64,000 nucleotides of DNA. It comes from Flavobacteriaceae bacterium (GTDB taxonomy: Bacteria > Bacteroidota > Bacteroidia > Flavobacteriales > Flavobacteriaceae). Below are positions 1 to 7,154 of the stretch, in pieces (within the stretch, counting starts at the first letter, position 1; the number at the start of each line of letters is the position of its first letter). A program made the position numbers and the translations under genes. The notes under the pieces are model-generated. The model saw only the letters and a program-made list of their open reading frames with translations. It ran no database searches and was not told where the DNA came from. The stretch is taken from assembly GCA_009886755.1 (NCBI GenBank), contig QXYU01000020.1, forward strand, positions 1 to 64,000, given 5' to 3'.

Positions 1-702
1 GGCTATTGGCTAAGGATTTATATCATAGCAGCAATCTACCTCATCTCAGGTTTGCGAATGGGACTTGGTGCAATCATCTTATACCGAAAAGGCCAACTAG
101 ACACTGAATTAGCTCGTTATAAATTCCAAAGAAAACGCTGGGAAAAAATGGGCTATTCCAATGAAAAAATATCCCTTCAATACGAAATAATGATCCAATG
201 TTTAGCCAATATGAGTTTTTTGGCGATTCCGGCGCTTTTGCAATTCAGCAACCCCAATGCCTCTCTTAGTACTCTTGAGATAACAGGATATATATTGTGG
301 TTGTGCTTCTTTATCATAGAGCATTTAGCCGATTTTCAAAAACAGCGATTTCTAATCAAATGTCGCTTAGAGAACAAAAAAAAACAAGTGTGTAATGTAG
401 GGCTATGGCGCTACACCCGCCATCCGAATTACTTTGCCGAATGGATGGTCTGGAATGCTTTGATTTGCACTTCTATTCCTTCTTTGTTGTTTTATTATGA
501 CTCGAACAATAAGCTGATTTGGATTGCTTTGGCACTTGCTACCCTTTTCATTTCCCGACTGATGTACACAACTTTAGTTTATTACACGGGTGCTGTTCCT
601 TCAGAATATTACTCTCTCCAGAAGCGACCTGATTACCAAAAATACCAAGAAGAAACAGCAATTTTTTTTCCATTTCCACCAAAAAAAGGCAATTCCAGAT
701 AA
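1..702 (+). CDS. DUF1295 / steroid 5-alpha-reductase-like membrane protein (5' end outside window)
   Basis: The reading frame is open from the first base of the window, so the N-terminus is missing; a TTG at 52 is in frame but the preceding 17 codons encode a hydrophobic stretch that reads as part of the protein. Several membrane segments are visible. The C-terminal part carries the family signature LWRYTRHPNYFAEW (about nt 403-447), the Arg/His-Pro-Asn motif shared by DUF1295 proteins, steroid 5-alpha-reductase C-terminal domains and isoprenylcysteine methyltransferases, where it contacts the cofactor. Members are inner-membrane reductases or methyltransferases of lipid-like substrates; the substrate cannot be told from sequence. 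It ends 40 bp before a convergent gene. Confidence 0.85.
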   Translation, partial: GYWLRIYIIAAIYLISGLRMGLGAIILYRKGQLDTELARYKFQRKRWEKMGYSNEKISLQYEIMIQCLANMSFLAIPALLQFSNPNASLSTLEITGYILWLCFFIIEHLADFQKQRFLIKCRLENKKKQVCNVGLWRYTRHPNYFAEWMVWNALICTSIPSLLFYYDSNNKLIWIALALATLFISRLMYTTLVYYTGAVPSEYYSLQKRPDYQKYQEETAIFFPFPPKKGNSR

Positions 703-742
703 AACGGTTTGCGCTTTCAGAAGCCCCTTGGGACACCCATTC

Positions 743-1393
743 TTAGCTGAAAATATCTTTTGGTTTGTAAACCTTTGCCCCTAATGTTTTATCCGTCTTA
801 ACTGCATCCACCATTTTCTCAGCTAAGTCTGAAACCGATAAAGGCCTTTGAGAATTCAGAAGTCCAAATCGATTTAATACGTTTAGAATTTTTAAAGCTC
901 TTTTTTCTCCAGACCTCATCAAATCTGGCTGTCTAATCAATAAGGGAGGCTGAAAAATATGGATTCTTTCAAAACGAAGTTTCTTCACTTCCTCCTCTAA
1001 AGCCCCCTTCATTTTTGGATAAAAAAAAGGAGCGTTCTTGTTTGATCCAGCAGATGAAACGAGTGAATAATGGCTTGCACCGTTTTCTGATGCCATTTTG
1101 GCAAATTCTAATTGATAGGTATAATCAACCAAGTATTGTTGCGCTTTACTCCCTGCATCTTTCAAGGTAGTCCCTAATGCAGAGAAAAGGACACCTCCGA
1201 CAATTGCGCCCTTATAATCACTCAATCTTGAGAAATCTATTTCATGAACAATAAGCTTCTTGTGTTGAATCGCTGGTTTCTTTCGAACAAAAATGGAAAC
1301 ATGGCTAAAATCATCATCACTTAATAGCTGTTTAACCAGCTCTTGACCCGATGCTCCTGTTGCTCCTAATACTAGGGCGTGTGAATTTTTCAT
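743..1393 (-). CDS. NAD(P)-binding atypical SDR, TIP30/HTATIP2-like
   Basis: A 216-residue Rossmann-fold protein. The nucleotide-binding loop GATGASG is at residues 10-16, which is the pattern of atypical short-chain dehydrogenases of the TIP30/YbjT type. A Ser pair (113-114) and a Tyr125-x3-Lys129 motif (YPKMK) supply the expected catalytic residues. It is predicted to be a soluble cytoplasmic oxidoreductase or NADPH-sensing protein with unknown substrate. It faces the DUF1295 gene convergently. No clear promoter box was found upstream. Confidence 0.82.
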   Translation of the reverse strand: MKNSHALVLGATGASGQELVKQLLSDDDFSHVSIFVRKKPAIQHKKLIVHEIDFSRLSDYKGAIVGGVLFSALGTTLKDAGSKAQQYLVDYTYQLEFAKMASENGASHYSLVSSAGSNKNAPFFYPKMKGALEEEVKKLRFERIHIFQPPLLIRQPDLMRSGEKRALKILNVLNRFGLLNSQRPLSVSDLAEKMVDAVKTDKTLGAKVYKPKDIFS

Positions 1394-1499
1394 CTCTTAA
1401 ATATGTATATGTTAATCTGACTAGCAGAGAGGTCTCTGTATTTACCAAAAAGCCAGACCAAAGGGCTTAAAACCTCAGGGTTGATATCAACTATTCGAT

Positions 1500-2408
1500 T
1501 CATTCAACGGAATTAAATGTCTCTTGGGTTACTCTATTCCCTTCCCACCAGTTGTTTAGCCTGGGTCCTAAGAAAAACACGATGATTGCCAGTAAAAAAC
1601 CAGCGATCATATCAATGAAATAATGATACCTGAGATACAAGGTTGAAATAAACAAGGATACCGCAAATGGGAAGAATATAATTGCGTAGGTTTTTTTGTG
1701 TTTAAATGCGAATAAAAGAACCAAAAATATCACTCCATTATGCAAACTTGGAAAACAATCACGCCTGGTGTATTCCGAAATTTCAAAATTCATCAAAAAC
1801 GAAAGTCTATCCGTAATTACGGTGCCCTTTAATGAAGTTTCAAATAAGTGAGACATGGTGAATTTTGGACCAACAGCAGGAAAAAAGACATATCCTATAT
1901 AGCCAATGTAAAAAGTAAGGATGATAGACACAAGGGTTTCCCGAAAGGCTACATTTTCTTTTAGAATGTACAAATACATCGTGAAAAGCAAAATGTAAAT
2001 CAAGAAAGAACTGTATGAGAAATACATGAAGTCAGTCAGTCCTGGCGTTATAAATTGTTCCAGAAAGATGGCCGGTTGAAATCCTAACAGGTATTCATCC
2101 CAAGCGATTAAACTTGCATCGACATCATTTGGATTCATCAAATGCACCATATCGTGCATGTTGGTGTATATGGAAATGCAGAAAGCAAACGGAAGCGTTT
2201 CCCTAAGAAACTCAAGAACAATTTTAATATAAGAGCCTATTTTTGAGTTTGCAAGCAGTTTTAAATCTTTCAGCTTAATAATCCCTAAAAAAAGAATAAA
2301 GACAAGCCCCGTGATTATGAAACGATCAACGTTGGACGCTCGAAAGCCCTCTTTTCCATGATATATAAGCATGAAGTACAGCATTGGAATCAACAATACC
2401 AAGGCCAA
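1500..2408 (-). CDS. PAP2-superfamily membrane phosphatase / inositol-phosphotransferase-like protein
   Basis: About 300 residues with five to six membrane segments. PAP2 motifs are visible near the C-terminus: CFPSLHNG (about residue 220, equivalent to the PSGH box) and LRYHYFID (about residue 262, Arg followed by His-x3-Asp, the catalytic third box). This arrangement is typical of the Aur1/Ipt1-like branch, which transfers phospho-head groups to lipids, rather than of soluble acid phosphatases. The start is uncertain: the boundary given uses a TTG, but the frame stays open for 24 more codons upstream (to 2480) and those codons read as a plausible basic N-terminus followed by the first membrane helix; no ATG exists there, so an ATT start at 2475-2477 or the TTG must be used. 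Confidence 0.8.
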   Translation of the reverse strand: MALVLLIPMLYFMLIYHGKEGFRASNVDRFIITGLVFILFLGIIKLKDLKLLANSKIGSYIKIVLEFLRETLPFAFCISIYTNMHDMVHLMNPNDVDASLIAWDEYLLGFQPAIFLEQFITPGLTDFMYFSYSSFLIYILLFTMYLYILKENVAFRETLVSIILTFYIGYIGYVFFPAVGPKFTMSHLFETSLKGTVITDRLSFLMNFEISEYTRRDCFPSLHNGVIFLVLLFAFKHKKTYAIIFFPFAVSLFISTLYLRYHYFIDMIAGFLLAIIVFFLGPRLNNWWEGNRVTQETFNSVE

Positions 2409-2500
2409 AAACTCTTCTAAACGAAGCCTATAAATAAATCTAGTTAGCTTGTGCGTAAATTTGATAGTAACAGTAATTAGTTAATCTAAAATCGAAAGAA

Positions 2501-2508
2501 CAAAACTA
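2501..2508 (-). promoter_or_regulatory. TAnnTTTG -7 box for the PAP2 gene
   Basis: On the minus strand the bases read TAGTTTTG, a full match to the Bacteroidota -7 consensus. Transcription would begin near 2495, leaving either a short leader (ATT start) or about 87 nt (TTG start) before the PAP2 reading frame. No TTG box was found at -33. Confidence 0.4.
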
Positions 2509-2602
2509 GCTATAAATGTTCTGAATAGTAAGATGCGTGAAAGATTAAAATTCATTCTCAATCAAAAAAACAATGTTCCTGCAACGCAAAAAAAGGTTCC
2601 TA

Positions 2603-3563
2603 CTACGACATCTTAATTTTTTGAATGAGAGCCAAGGTCTTCTGAACCTCTTGAGTCAATTGATCATAATCTTTGTTTGCCAACAACTCTTTCATAATAA
2701 GTTGTGACCCCATACCCACGCGATCCACAAGTATGTGTGATTTGATATTCGGAACTCTTAAACAGTGTCGTCCCATCATAAAGAACTCCCGATCAACTAT
2801 TGTGGGAAGCGGAAATAGACCCCAGTAGGGTCGTTATAATTTTTTGAGCGCGTGGGAATTTTGCTTGCATTTGTTCACAAACAGAAAGAAAGGCATCTGC
2901 TTTAACGGCTTCCCCTTGAGTGGTCACGTCAAGTCCCTCAGGCTGAATTTCAAAATGCTTTTCAGCATCTTCTTCATTTCCTAAAATGATATCACAATAA
3001 GAGGTTAGTTCCGTCATTATTTCTTCATGATCCCCCACGTGTTTCCAAAGCTTGGCGCGATAGTTCAAATCGGTAGAAACAGTTAGACCCATTGCATTGG
3101 CTATCTTCACTGCTTCCAAACAAGCCGCTGCCGCTCCTTGTGATATGGCTGGAGTGATACCCGTCCAATGAAACCATTGCGCCTCTTGAAATACCGTCTT
3201 CCAGTCCACCATTCCGGGTTCGATCTCAGACATGGCAGAATTTGCTCGATCATAAACAACTTTACTCCCTCGGTTTACAGCACCCGTTTCTAGAAAATAA
3301 ATCCCCAAGCGATTGCCCCCATAAATGATATGGTTGGTGCCTACCGCACGTTTTCGCATTTCCATTAATGCACAAGCACCCAAATCATTTTCGGGTAGGC
3401 GCGTGACAAATTCAACTGGCACATTGTAATTCGCTAATGAAACAGCAACATTGGATTCACCTCCACCATACACCACATCAAATTGATTGGCTTGTGAAAA
3501 CCTTTGATAGCCTGGAGGCGAAAGACGAAGCAAAATTTCTCCGAAGGTTACCACTTTTTTCAT
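2603..3563 (-). pseudogene. kdgK: Decayed kdgK (2-keto-3-deoxygluconate kinase) joined to the 3' end of eda (KDPG aldolase)
   Basis: The first 256 codons (3563 down to 2796) are a normal PfkB-family KDG kinase: start MKKVVTFGEILLRLSPPG, sugar-binding GGGESNVAVSLANY, and GSISASHNS. The next codon is TGA (2793-2795) where the family has Trp. Past it the same frame still reads SGVLYDGTTLFKSSEYQITH. An extra C at 2731 then shifts the frame; removing it restores IVDRVG, the start of the kinase catalytic GGGD motif. Exactly there the sequence jumps to GMGSQLIMKELLANKDYDQL, the C-terminus of Bacteroidota KDPG aldolases, ending at TAG 2603-2605. The catalytic Asp of the kinase and most of the aldolase (including its Schiff-base Lys) are gone. 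Nonsense, frameshift and deletion together make this a pseudogene of the Entner-Doudoroff/uronate pathway. Confidence 0.9.
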
Positions 3564-3675
3564 CTATCTAAAGTTTTTGACTGCAATAGGACGCTATTAA
3601 TCCATACGATTTTACAGCTTAATGCGTTTTGTTTTGCTCATTTCATATTCTAATGTACAGACTCTTCATCAAACG

Positions 3676-3705
3676 CAAATGTACCTAAACACTTTATTAG
3701 TGTTT
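3676..3705 (-). promoter_or_regulatory. Relic promoter and operator-like dyad of the kdg locus
   Basis: The minus strand carries TACATTTG at 3676-3683 (match to TAnnTTTG), about 110 nt upstream of the kdgK start. Directly upstream of the box is a perfect 7-bp inverted repeat, AAACACT-TTATT-AGTGTTT (3687-3705), placed where a repressor would block the polymerase. The dyad is in the style of a GntR- or LacI-type operator, but no cognate regulator is encoded nearby and the assignment is an inference. A hairpin role is less likely because no T-run follows on the minus strand. Confidence 0.45.
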
Positions 3706-3797
3706 GCTGTCCTAGAATTTTATTCCAAAACTACCAGACAACGCGCCTCAACTATTATAAAATACCAAGATAAAAATCACTCTCCCGGCTTTTAAGG

Positions 3798-4208
3798 TCA
3801 AAAATCTATTTCGGGGATTGAACTACCGTGGGGATCCGTTTGATCTTGTTTGAGCATTTCTTTCACTCGACGGAAAAAAATGGGCGAATCAATATGCTCT
3901 ACCTCTTCAGCAATAGGATGAACCGCATCGATTGAAAATCCCATAACCTCCACCAAAAATGCTTCTATCAAACGATGTTTGGCAACCACCTCTTTAGCCA
4001 TGGCTACGCCGGCTTCGGTCAAGGCAATGGGTTGGTAGGGCGCTGTATCCACCAGTTCCATTTGCACCAGTTTTTTCAGCATATTAGTTACTGAGGATTT
4101 GGAGACGCCAAGTTTTTGGCTTAAGGTCGAGACACTCACGCTCATTTGCTGCTCTTGAAGCTTAAAAATAAGCTTTACATAATGCTCTTTCTCCTTGGTT
4201 TTTTTCAT
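3798..4208 (-). CDS. DtxR/MntR-family metal-dependent transcriptional repressor
   Basis: A 136-residue protein: N-terminal winged helix (LSQKLGVSKSSVTNMLKKL), then a dimerisation and metal-binding domain with candidate ligands in KHRLIEAFL and EEVEHID, the places used by MntR. It lacks the C-terminal FeoA/SH3-like domain of longer DtxR proteins, so it resembles the short Mn(II)-type MntR form. I chose ATG at 4208: the longer frame from TTG 4250 would start inside the promoter -7 box. It is divergent from a TonB receptor 54 bp away and probably represses it when Mn(II) or Fe(II) is sufficient. Which metal it senses cannot be settled by reading. Confidence 0.85.
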   Translation of the reverse strand: MKKTKEKEHYVKLIFKLQEQQMSVSVSTLSQKLGVSKSSVTNMLKKLVQMELVDTAPYQPIALTEAGVAMAKEVVAKHRLIEAFLVEVMGFSIDAVHPIAEEVEHIDSPIFFRRVKEMLKQDQTDPHGSSIPEIDF

Positions 4209-4223
4209 TAGTTTTGCGGTAGT

Positions 4224-4242
4224 GAACAAATTGAATCTGTTC
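4224..4242. promoter_or_regulatory. Candidate MntR-like operator (19-bp dyad)
   Basis: The sequence GAACAAA-TTGAA-TCTGTTC is an inverted repeat with 6 of 7 pairs matching. It sits in the 54-bp gap between the MntR-like gene and the divergent TonB receptor, just downstream of the predicted start of the regulator transcript. Size and position fit a DtxR/MntR-family operator controlling both genes; the sequence itself is not a known consensus, so this is inference. Confidence 0.45.
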
Positions 4243-4247
4243 TTCGT

Positions 4248-4255
4248 CAAATATA
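4248..4255 (-). promoter_or_regulatory. -7 box of the MntR-like gene
   Basis: TATATTTG on the minus strand, an exact TAnnTTTG match, 39 nt upstream of the ATG at 4208. It lies only 7 bp before the divergent TonB receptor ATG at 4263, so the two transcription units share the same short control region. Confidence 0.5.
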
Positions 4256-4262
4256 AGCAAAC

Positions 4263-6473
4263 ATGCGTTTTCTTTTGGGTTTTTTCTTATTAGCCATCTC
4301 CCCTCTTTTTGGGCAATTAGAAGGTTTTGTATATTCTTCCGAAGGGACGGTTGTTTTTGGAGCCACGGTATATAATAAAACACAAAAGGAAGCAACCCTT
4401 ACCAACAGCAATGGAGCCTTTCGATTAGAGCAATCAACCCTAGGCGATCAACTCATAGTTTCCTTTGTTGGTTTCAAGCCCACAACCCTAAAAATAACGA
4501 ACGAACTACTTCAAAAAGGAACGAAAACTATAGCTCTCTTTCCTGACCAAGAATTGCAAGAAATTGTCATTACAGGAACCTTAAAACAAGTAAGCAAAAG
4601 AGACAGTCCCGTTCCTGTGGAGCTCTACCGATCCTCTTTTTTTCTTGCCAACCCTTCTCCTTCAGTTTTTGAGGCTGTTCAACAAATCAATGGGATTCGT
4701 CCGCAACTAAACTGTAATGTTTGTAACACGGGTGACATTCATATTAATGGGCAAGAAGGAGCTAACACTATGGTCTTGATTGACGGATTGCCCATCGTAA
4801 GTGGTTTGTCGTCCGTCTATGGATTGACAGGAATACCTCGTTCGTTAATAGAGCAAATAGAGGTCATCAAAGGGCCTGCCTCTAGTTTATATGGCTCCGA
4901 AGCCATTGGTGGCGTCATTAATTTGATAACTAAGATCCCTGAAAATGCTCCTAAATGGAGTTTTGAAACTTTTGGTTCTAGTTGGGGAGAAGTCAATACT
5001 GATCTTGGCAGTCAATACCGTATTGGTAAAAGTCGTGGTCTGTTGGGACTCAATTATTTCAACTATACCAACCCCATAGATAGGAACGAAGACAATTTCA
5101 CCGATCTCACTTTGCAACATCGAATCTCACTTTTCAATAAAATCACAGGTTCAAAAAATAGTTTGGGTCTACGACTGTTTTATGAAGATCGCTGGGGTGG
5201 GGAAATAGACTGGACTCCTGTCGATCGTGGAGGAAATAAGCGCTACGGAGAAAGTATCTACACACGACGCATTGAATTGTTTGGGAAATATGACTTTCAT
5301 TCCGATTGGTTTTTACAGTATAGCTTTAACAATCACCATCAAAATTCTTTTTACGGACAAACTGGATTCATCGCAGAACAAAGCATTGCCTTTTTACAAT
5401 CCGTTTGGAATAAAAAATGGAAAAACCATGACTTATTATACGGGATTAGCTATCGCTATACTGGCTATGATGACAATACCTTTGCAACACCCACTCAAAG
5501 CGACACCCACCTTAGCGGACTGTTTTTCCAAGAAGAATGGACATTAACAGAACGCAAAAAACTATTACTTGGTTTTCGGTATGATTACAATTCCATCTAT
5601 GGTAATATTCTGACACCTCGGGCAAACTACAAATGGAATAACCGCGACCAAACTGCAACCCTCAGAATCAGTTGGGGTACTGGCTATCGGATTGTCAATG
5701 TTTTCACAGAAGACCATGCTGCCTTAACCGGAGCACGAGAGGTGGTATTTGAAGAAGATTTACTCCCGGAAACCTCATGGAATAGCAATATCAATTGGGT
5801 TCAAAAAATATTCGCCAAACAAGGGTACTTACTCGAATTGGATGGCAGCCTTTTTTACACCCAATTTTCCAATCGTATCCTTCCTGATTACGAAACCAAC
5901 CCAAATCAAATTCGATATGGAAATTTGGATCAGAAAGCCACAACAACGGGAGCTACCCTCAATATAAATGGAACTTTTACTTCAGGACTTAGCGGTCAAG
6001 TTGGAACGACATGGATTGATACACGTTTAGTACAAAATGGGATCAAACAACAACCTTTACTCACCGAACGTTTTACGGGCAATTACAAATTGAGTTATCG
6101 CTTTACCAATGCTCCTTTAAACATCGACTGGACAGGTCTGGTTGTTGGCCCCATGCGTCTCCCATTGCTTGGGACTCTGGACCCCCGACCAGCGAGGAGC
6201 CCCTGGATACATGACAGTTCCATTCAACTCAATTGGAAGCTTGTCTCATTTGAAGTCTTTGGAGGGGTTAAAAACCTTTTAAACTTTAAACCCAATCGGA
6301 ACAGTATTGCAAGAGCCTTTGATCCTTTCAATCGGGGAGTCGTTTTTGATACCAACACTATGGTAGTTGCTAGTGCTGGAAACCCAAATGCCTTAAGCTT
6401 TGATCCTTCTTATGTTTATTACTCCAATCAAGGAAGACGTTTTTTTTTGGGAATCCGCTTTAATTCTTTTTAG
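4263..6473 (+). CDS. TonB-dependent outer-membrane receptor (probable metal or metal-complex uptake)
   Basis: 736 residues: signal peptide (cleavage after LFGQ, about residue 18), a carboxypeptidase-regulatory-like beta domain (about 20-95), the plug (about 110-220: IHINGQEGANTMVLIDG and VIKGPASSLYGSEAIGGVINLITK), and a 22-strand-type barrel ending in an aromatic residue (RFNSF). The plug contains an unusual Cys-x2-Cys (NCNVCNTG, about residue 152). It is divergent from an MntR-like repressor with a candidate operator between them and is followed by a convergent PepSY protein, all pointing to metal acquisition energised by TonB-ExbBD. Substrate (Mn, Fe, haem or a siderophore) is not determinable here. 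Confidence 0.9.
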   Translation: MRFLLGFFLLAISPLFGQLEGFVYSSEGTVVFGATVYNKTQKEATLTNSNGAFRLEQSTLGDQLIVSFVGFKPTTLKITNELLQKGTKTIALFPDQELQEIVITGTLKQVSKRDSPVPVELYRSSFFLANPSPSVFEAVQQINGIRPQLNCNVCNTGDIHINGQEGANTMVLIDGLPIVSGLSSVYGLTGIPRSLIEQIEVIKGPASSLYGSEAIGGVINLITKIPENAPKWSFETFGSSWGEVNTDLGSQYRIGKSRGLLGLNYFNYTNPIDRNEDNFTDLTLQHRISLFNKITGSKNSLGLRLFYEDRWGGEIDWTPVDRGGNKRYGESIYTRRIELFGKYDFHSDWFLQYSFNNHHQNSFYGQTGFIAEQSIAFLQSVWNKKWKNHDLLYGISYRYTGYDDNTFATPTQSDTHLSGLFFQEEWTLTERKKLLLGFRYDYNSIYGNILTPRANYKWNNRDQTATLRISWGTGYRIVNVFTEDHAALTGAREVVFEEDLLPETSWNSNINWVQKIFAKQGYLLELDGSLFYTQFSNRILPDYETNPNQIRYGNLDQKATTTGATLNINGTFTSGLSGQVGTTWIDTRLVQNGIKQQPLLTERFTGNYKLSYRFTNAPLNIDWTGLVVGPMRLPLLGTLDPRPARSPWIHDSSIQLNWKLVSFEVFGGVKNLLNFKPNRNSIARAFDPFNRGVVFDTNTMVVASAGNPNALSFDPSYVYYSNQGRRFFLGIRFNSF

Positions 6474-6482
6474 AAAGATCTG

Positions 6483-6989
6483 CTACAAAAACAATATAAC
6501 AAGGGTCATTATGATGCCTGCCAAGGAGAAATACAATCCCTTTTTGAATACATCAGTATTGGGCAAAAACATCCAAAAGGATGAAATAACAAAAAACAGC
6601 AGTGAAGCACCAAAGAAAATATTCAACCAATAAACAGGACTATTGGTTGTGGCTTTGTGAAGGTTTATCAGTTTATCAAGCACCCATGGATATCCCTTTT
6701 TCGTATATGTAGTCTCACCTGTAAAACTGTTGTAGATTCCTTCTTCAAAAACAAGCAAATCTCCTTTTTTATCTTTGATTTTTAGGCCTTTAATGCTTAA
6801 TTCCTTTGTCAGATTCTCCTCCGTAAGATTCGGAGAAAGGGTCTTTTCATAGGTCTTTTCTTGCTTAAAGGTGTCCGTGCGTCGAAAAATCAAAACAGTA
6901 CCACTGACCGCATAAACAGTCATAATTCCAACAAGGTAAAAACCTAAGTAACGGTGCCATATTCTCATTTTCTGATTCATTCCACTCAT
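6483..6989 (-). CDS. PepSY-associated membrane protein
   Basis: 168 residues with an N-terminal helix after a HRYLG motif (residues 12-35, the typical start of PepSY-TM proteins), a periplasmic PepSY-like segment with a FTGE turn (about 85-95), and two C-terminal membrane helices (about 119-140 and 146-167). It is shorter than the usual 350-500-residue iron-uptake PepSY reductases, so it is a small member. Genes of this kind often accompany TonB receptors and may assist metal reduction or uptake. It converges on the TonB receptor with a 9-bp gap. Confidence 0.78.
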   Translation of the reverse strand: MSGMNQKMRIWHRYLGFYLVGIMTVYAVSGTVLIFRRTDTFKQEKTYEKTLSPNLTEENLTKELSIKGLKIKDKKGDLLVFEEGIYNSFTGETTYTKKGYPWVLDKLINLHKATTNSPVYWLNIFFGASLLFFVISSFWMFLPNTDVFKKGLYFSLAGIIMTLVILFL

Positions 6990-7109
6990 GAGTTTGATGG
7001 TTTGGATTTGATTGGTGTTGCAAAGCTAAAAAGATGTTCGAATAAGGCACAAAAATACTGTGAAGCTTTTCACAAAAAAAGAGTACTGGTTTAAACCAAT
7101 TGAATTTCC

Positions 7110-7117
7110 TATATTTG
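7110..7117 (+). promoter_or_regulatory. -7 box of the OmpA-like gene
   Basis: TATATTTG, an exact TAnnTTTG match, 37 nt upstream of the ATG at 7155. A TTG at -33 is not present at the usual distance. Confidence 0.5.
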
Positions 7118-7154
7118 TTTTAAATTTTTTTAGACAAAAGACTTAAACATAGAT

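Noticed and set aside
2793-2795. TGA in kdgK as selenocysteine or programmed readthrough
   Set aside because: A frameshift and deletion follow, and PfkB kinases are not selenoproteins.
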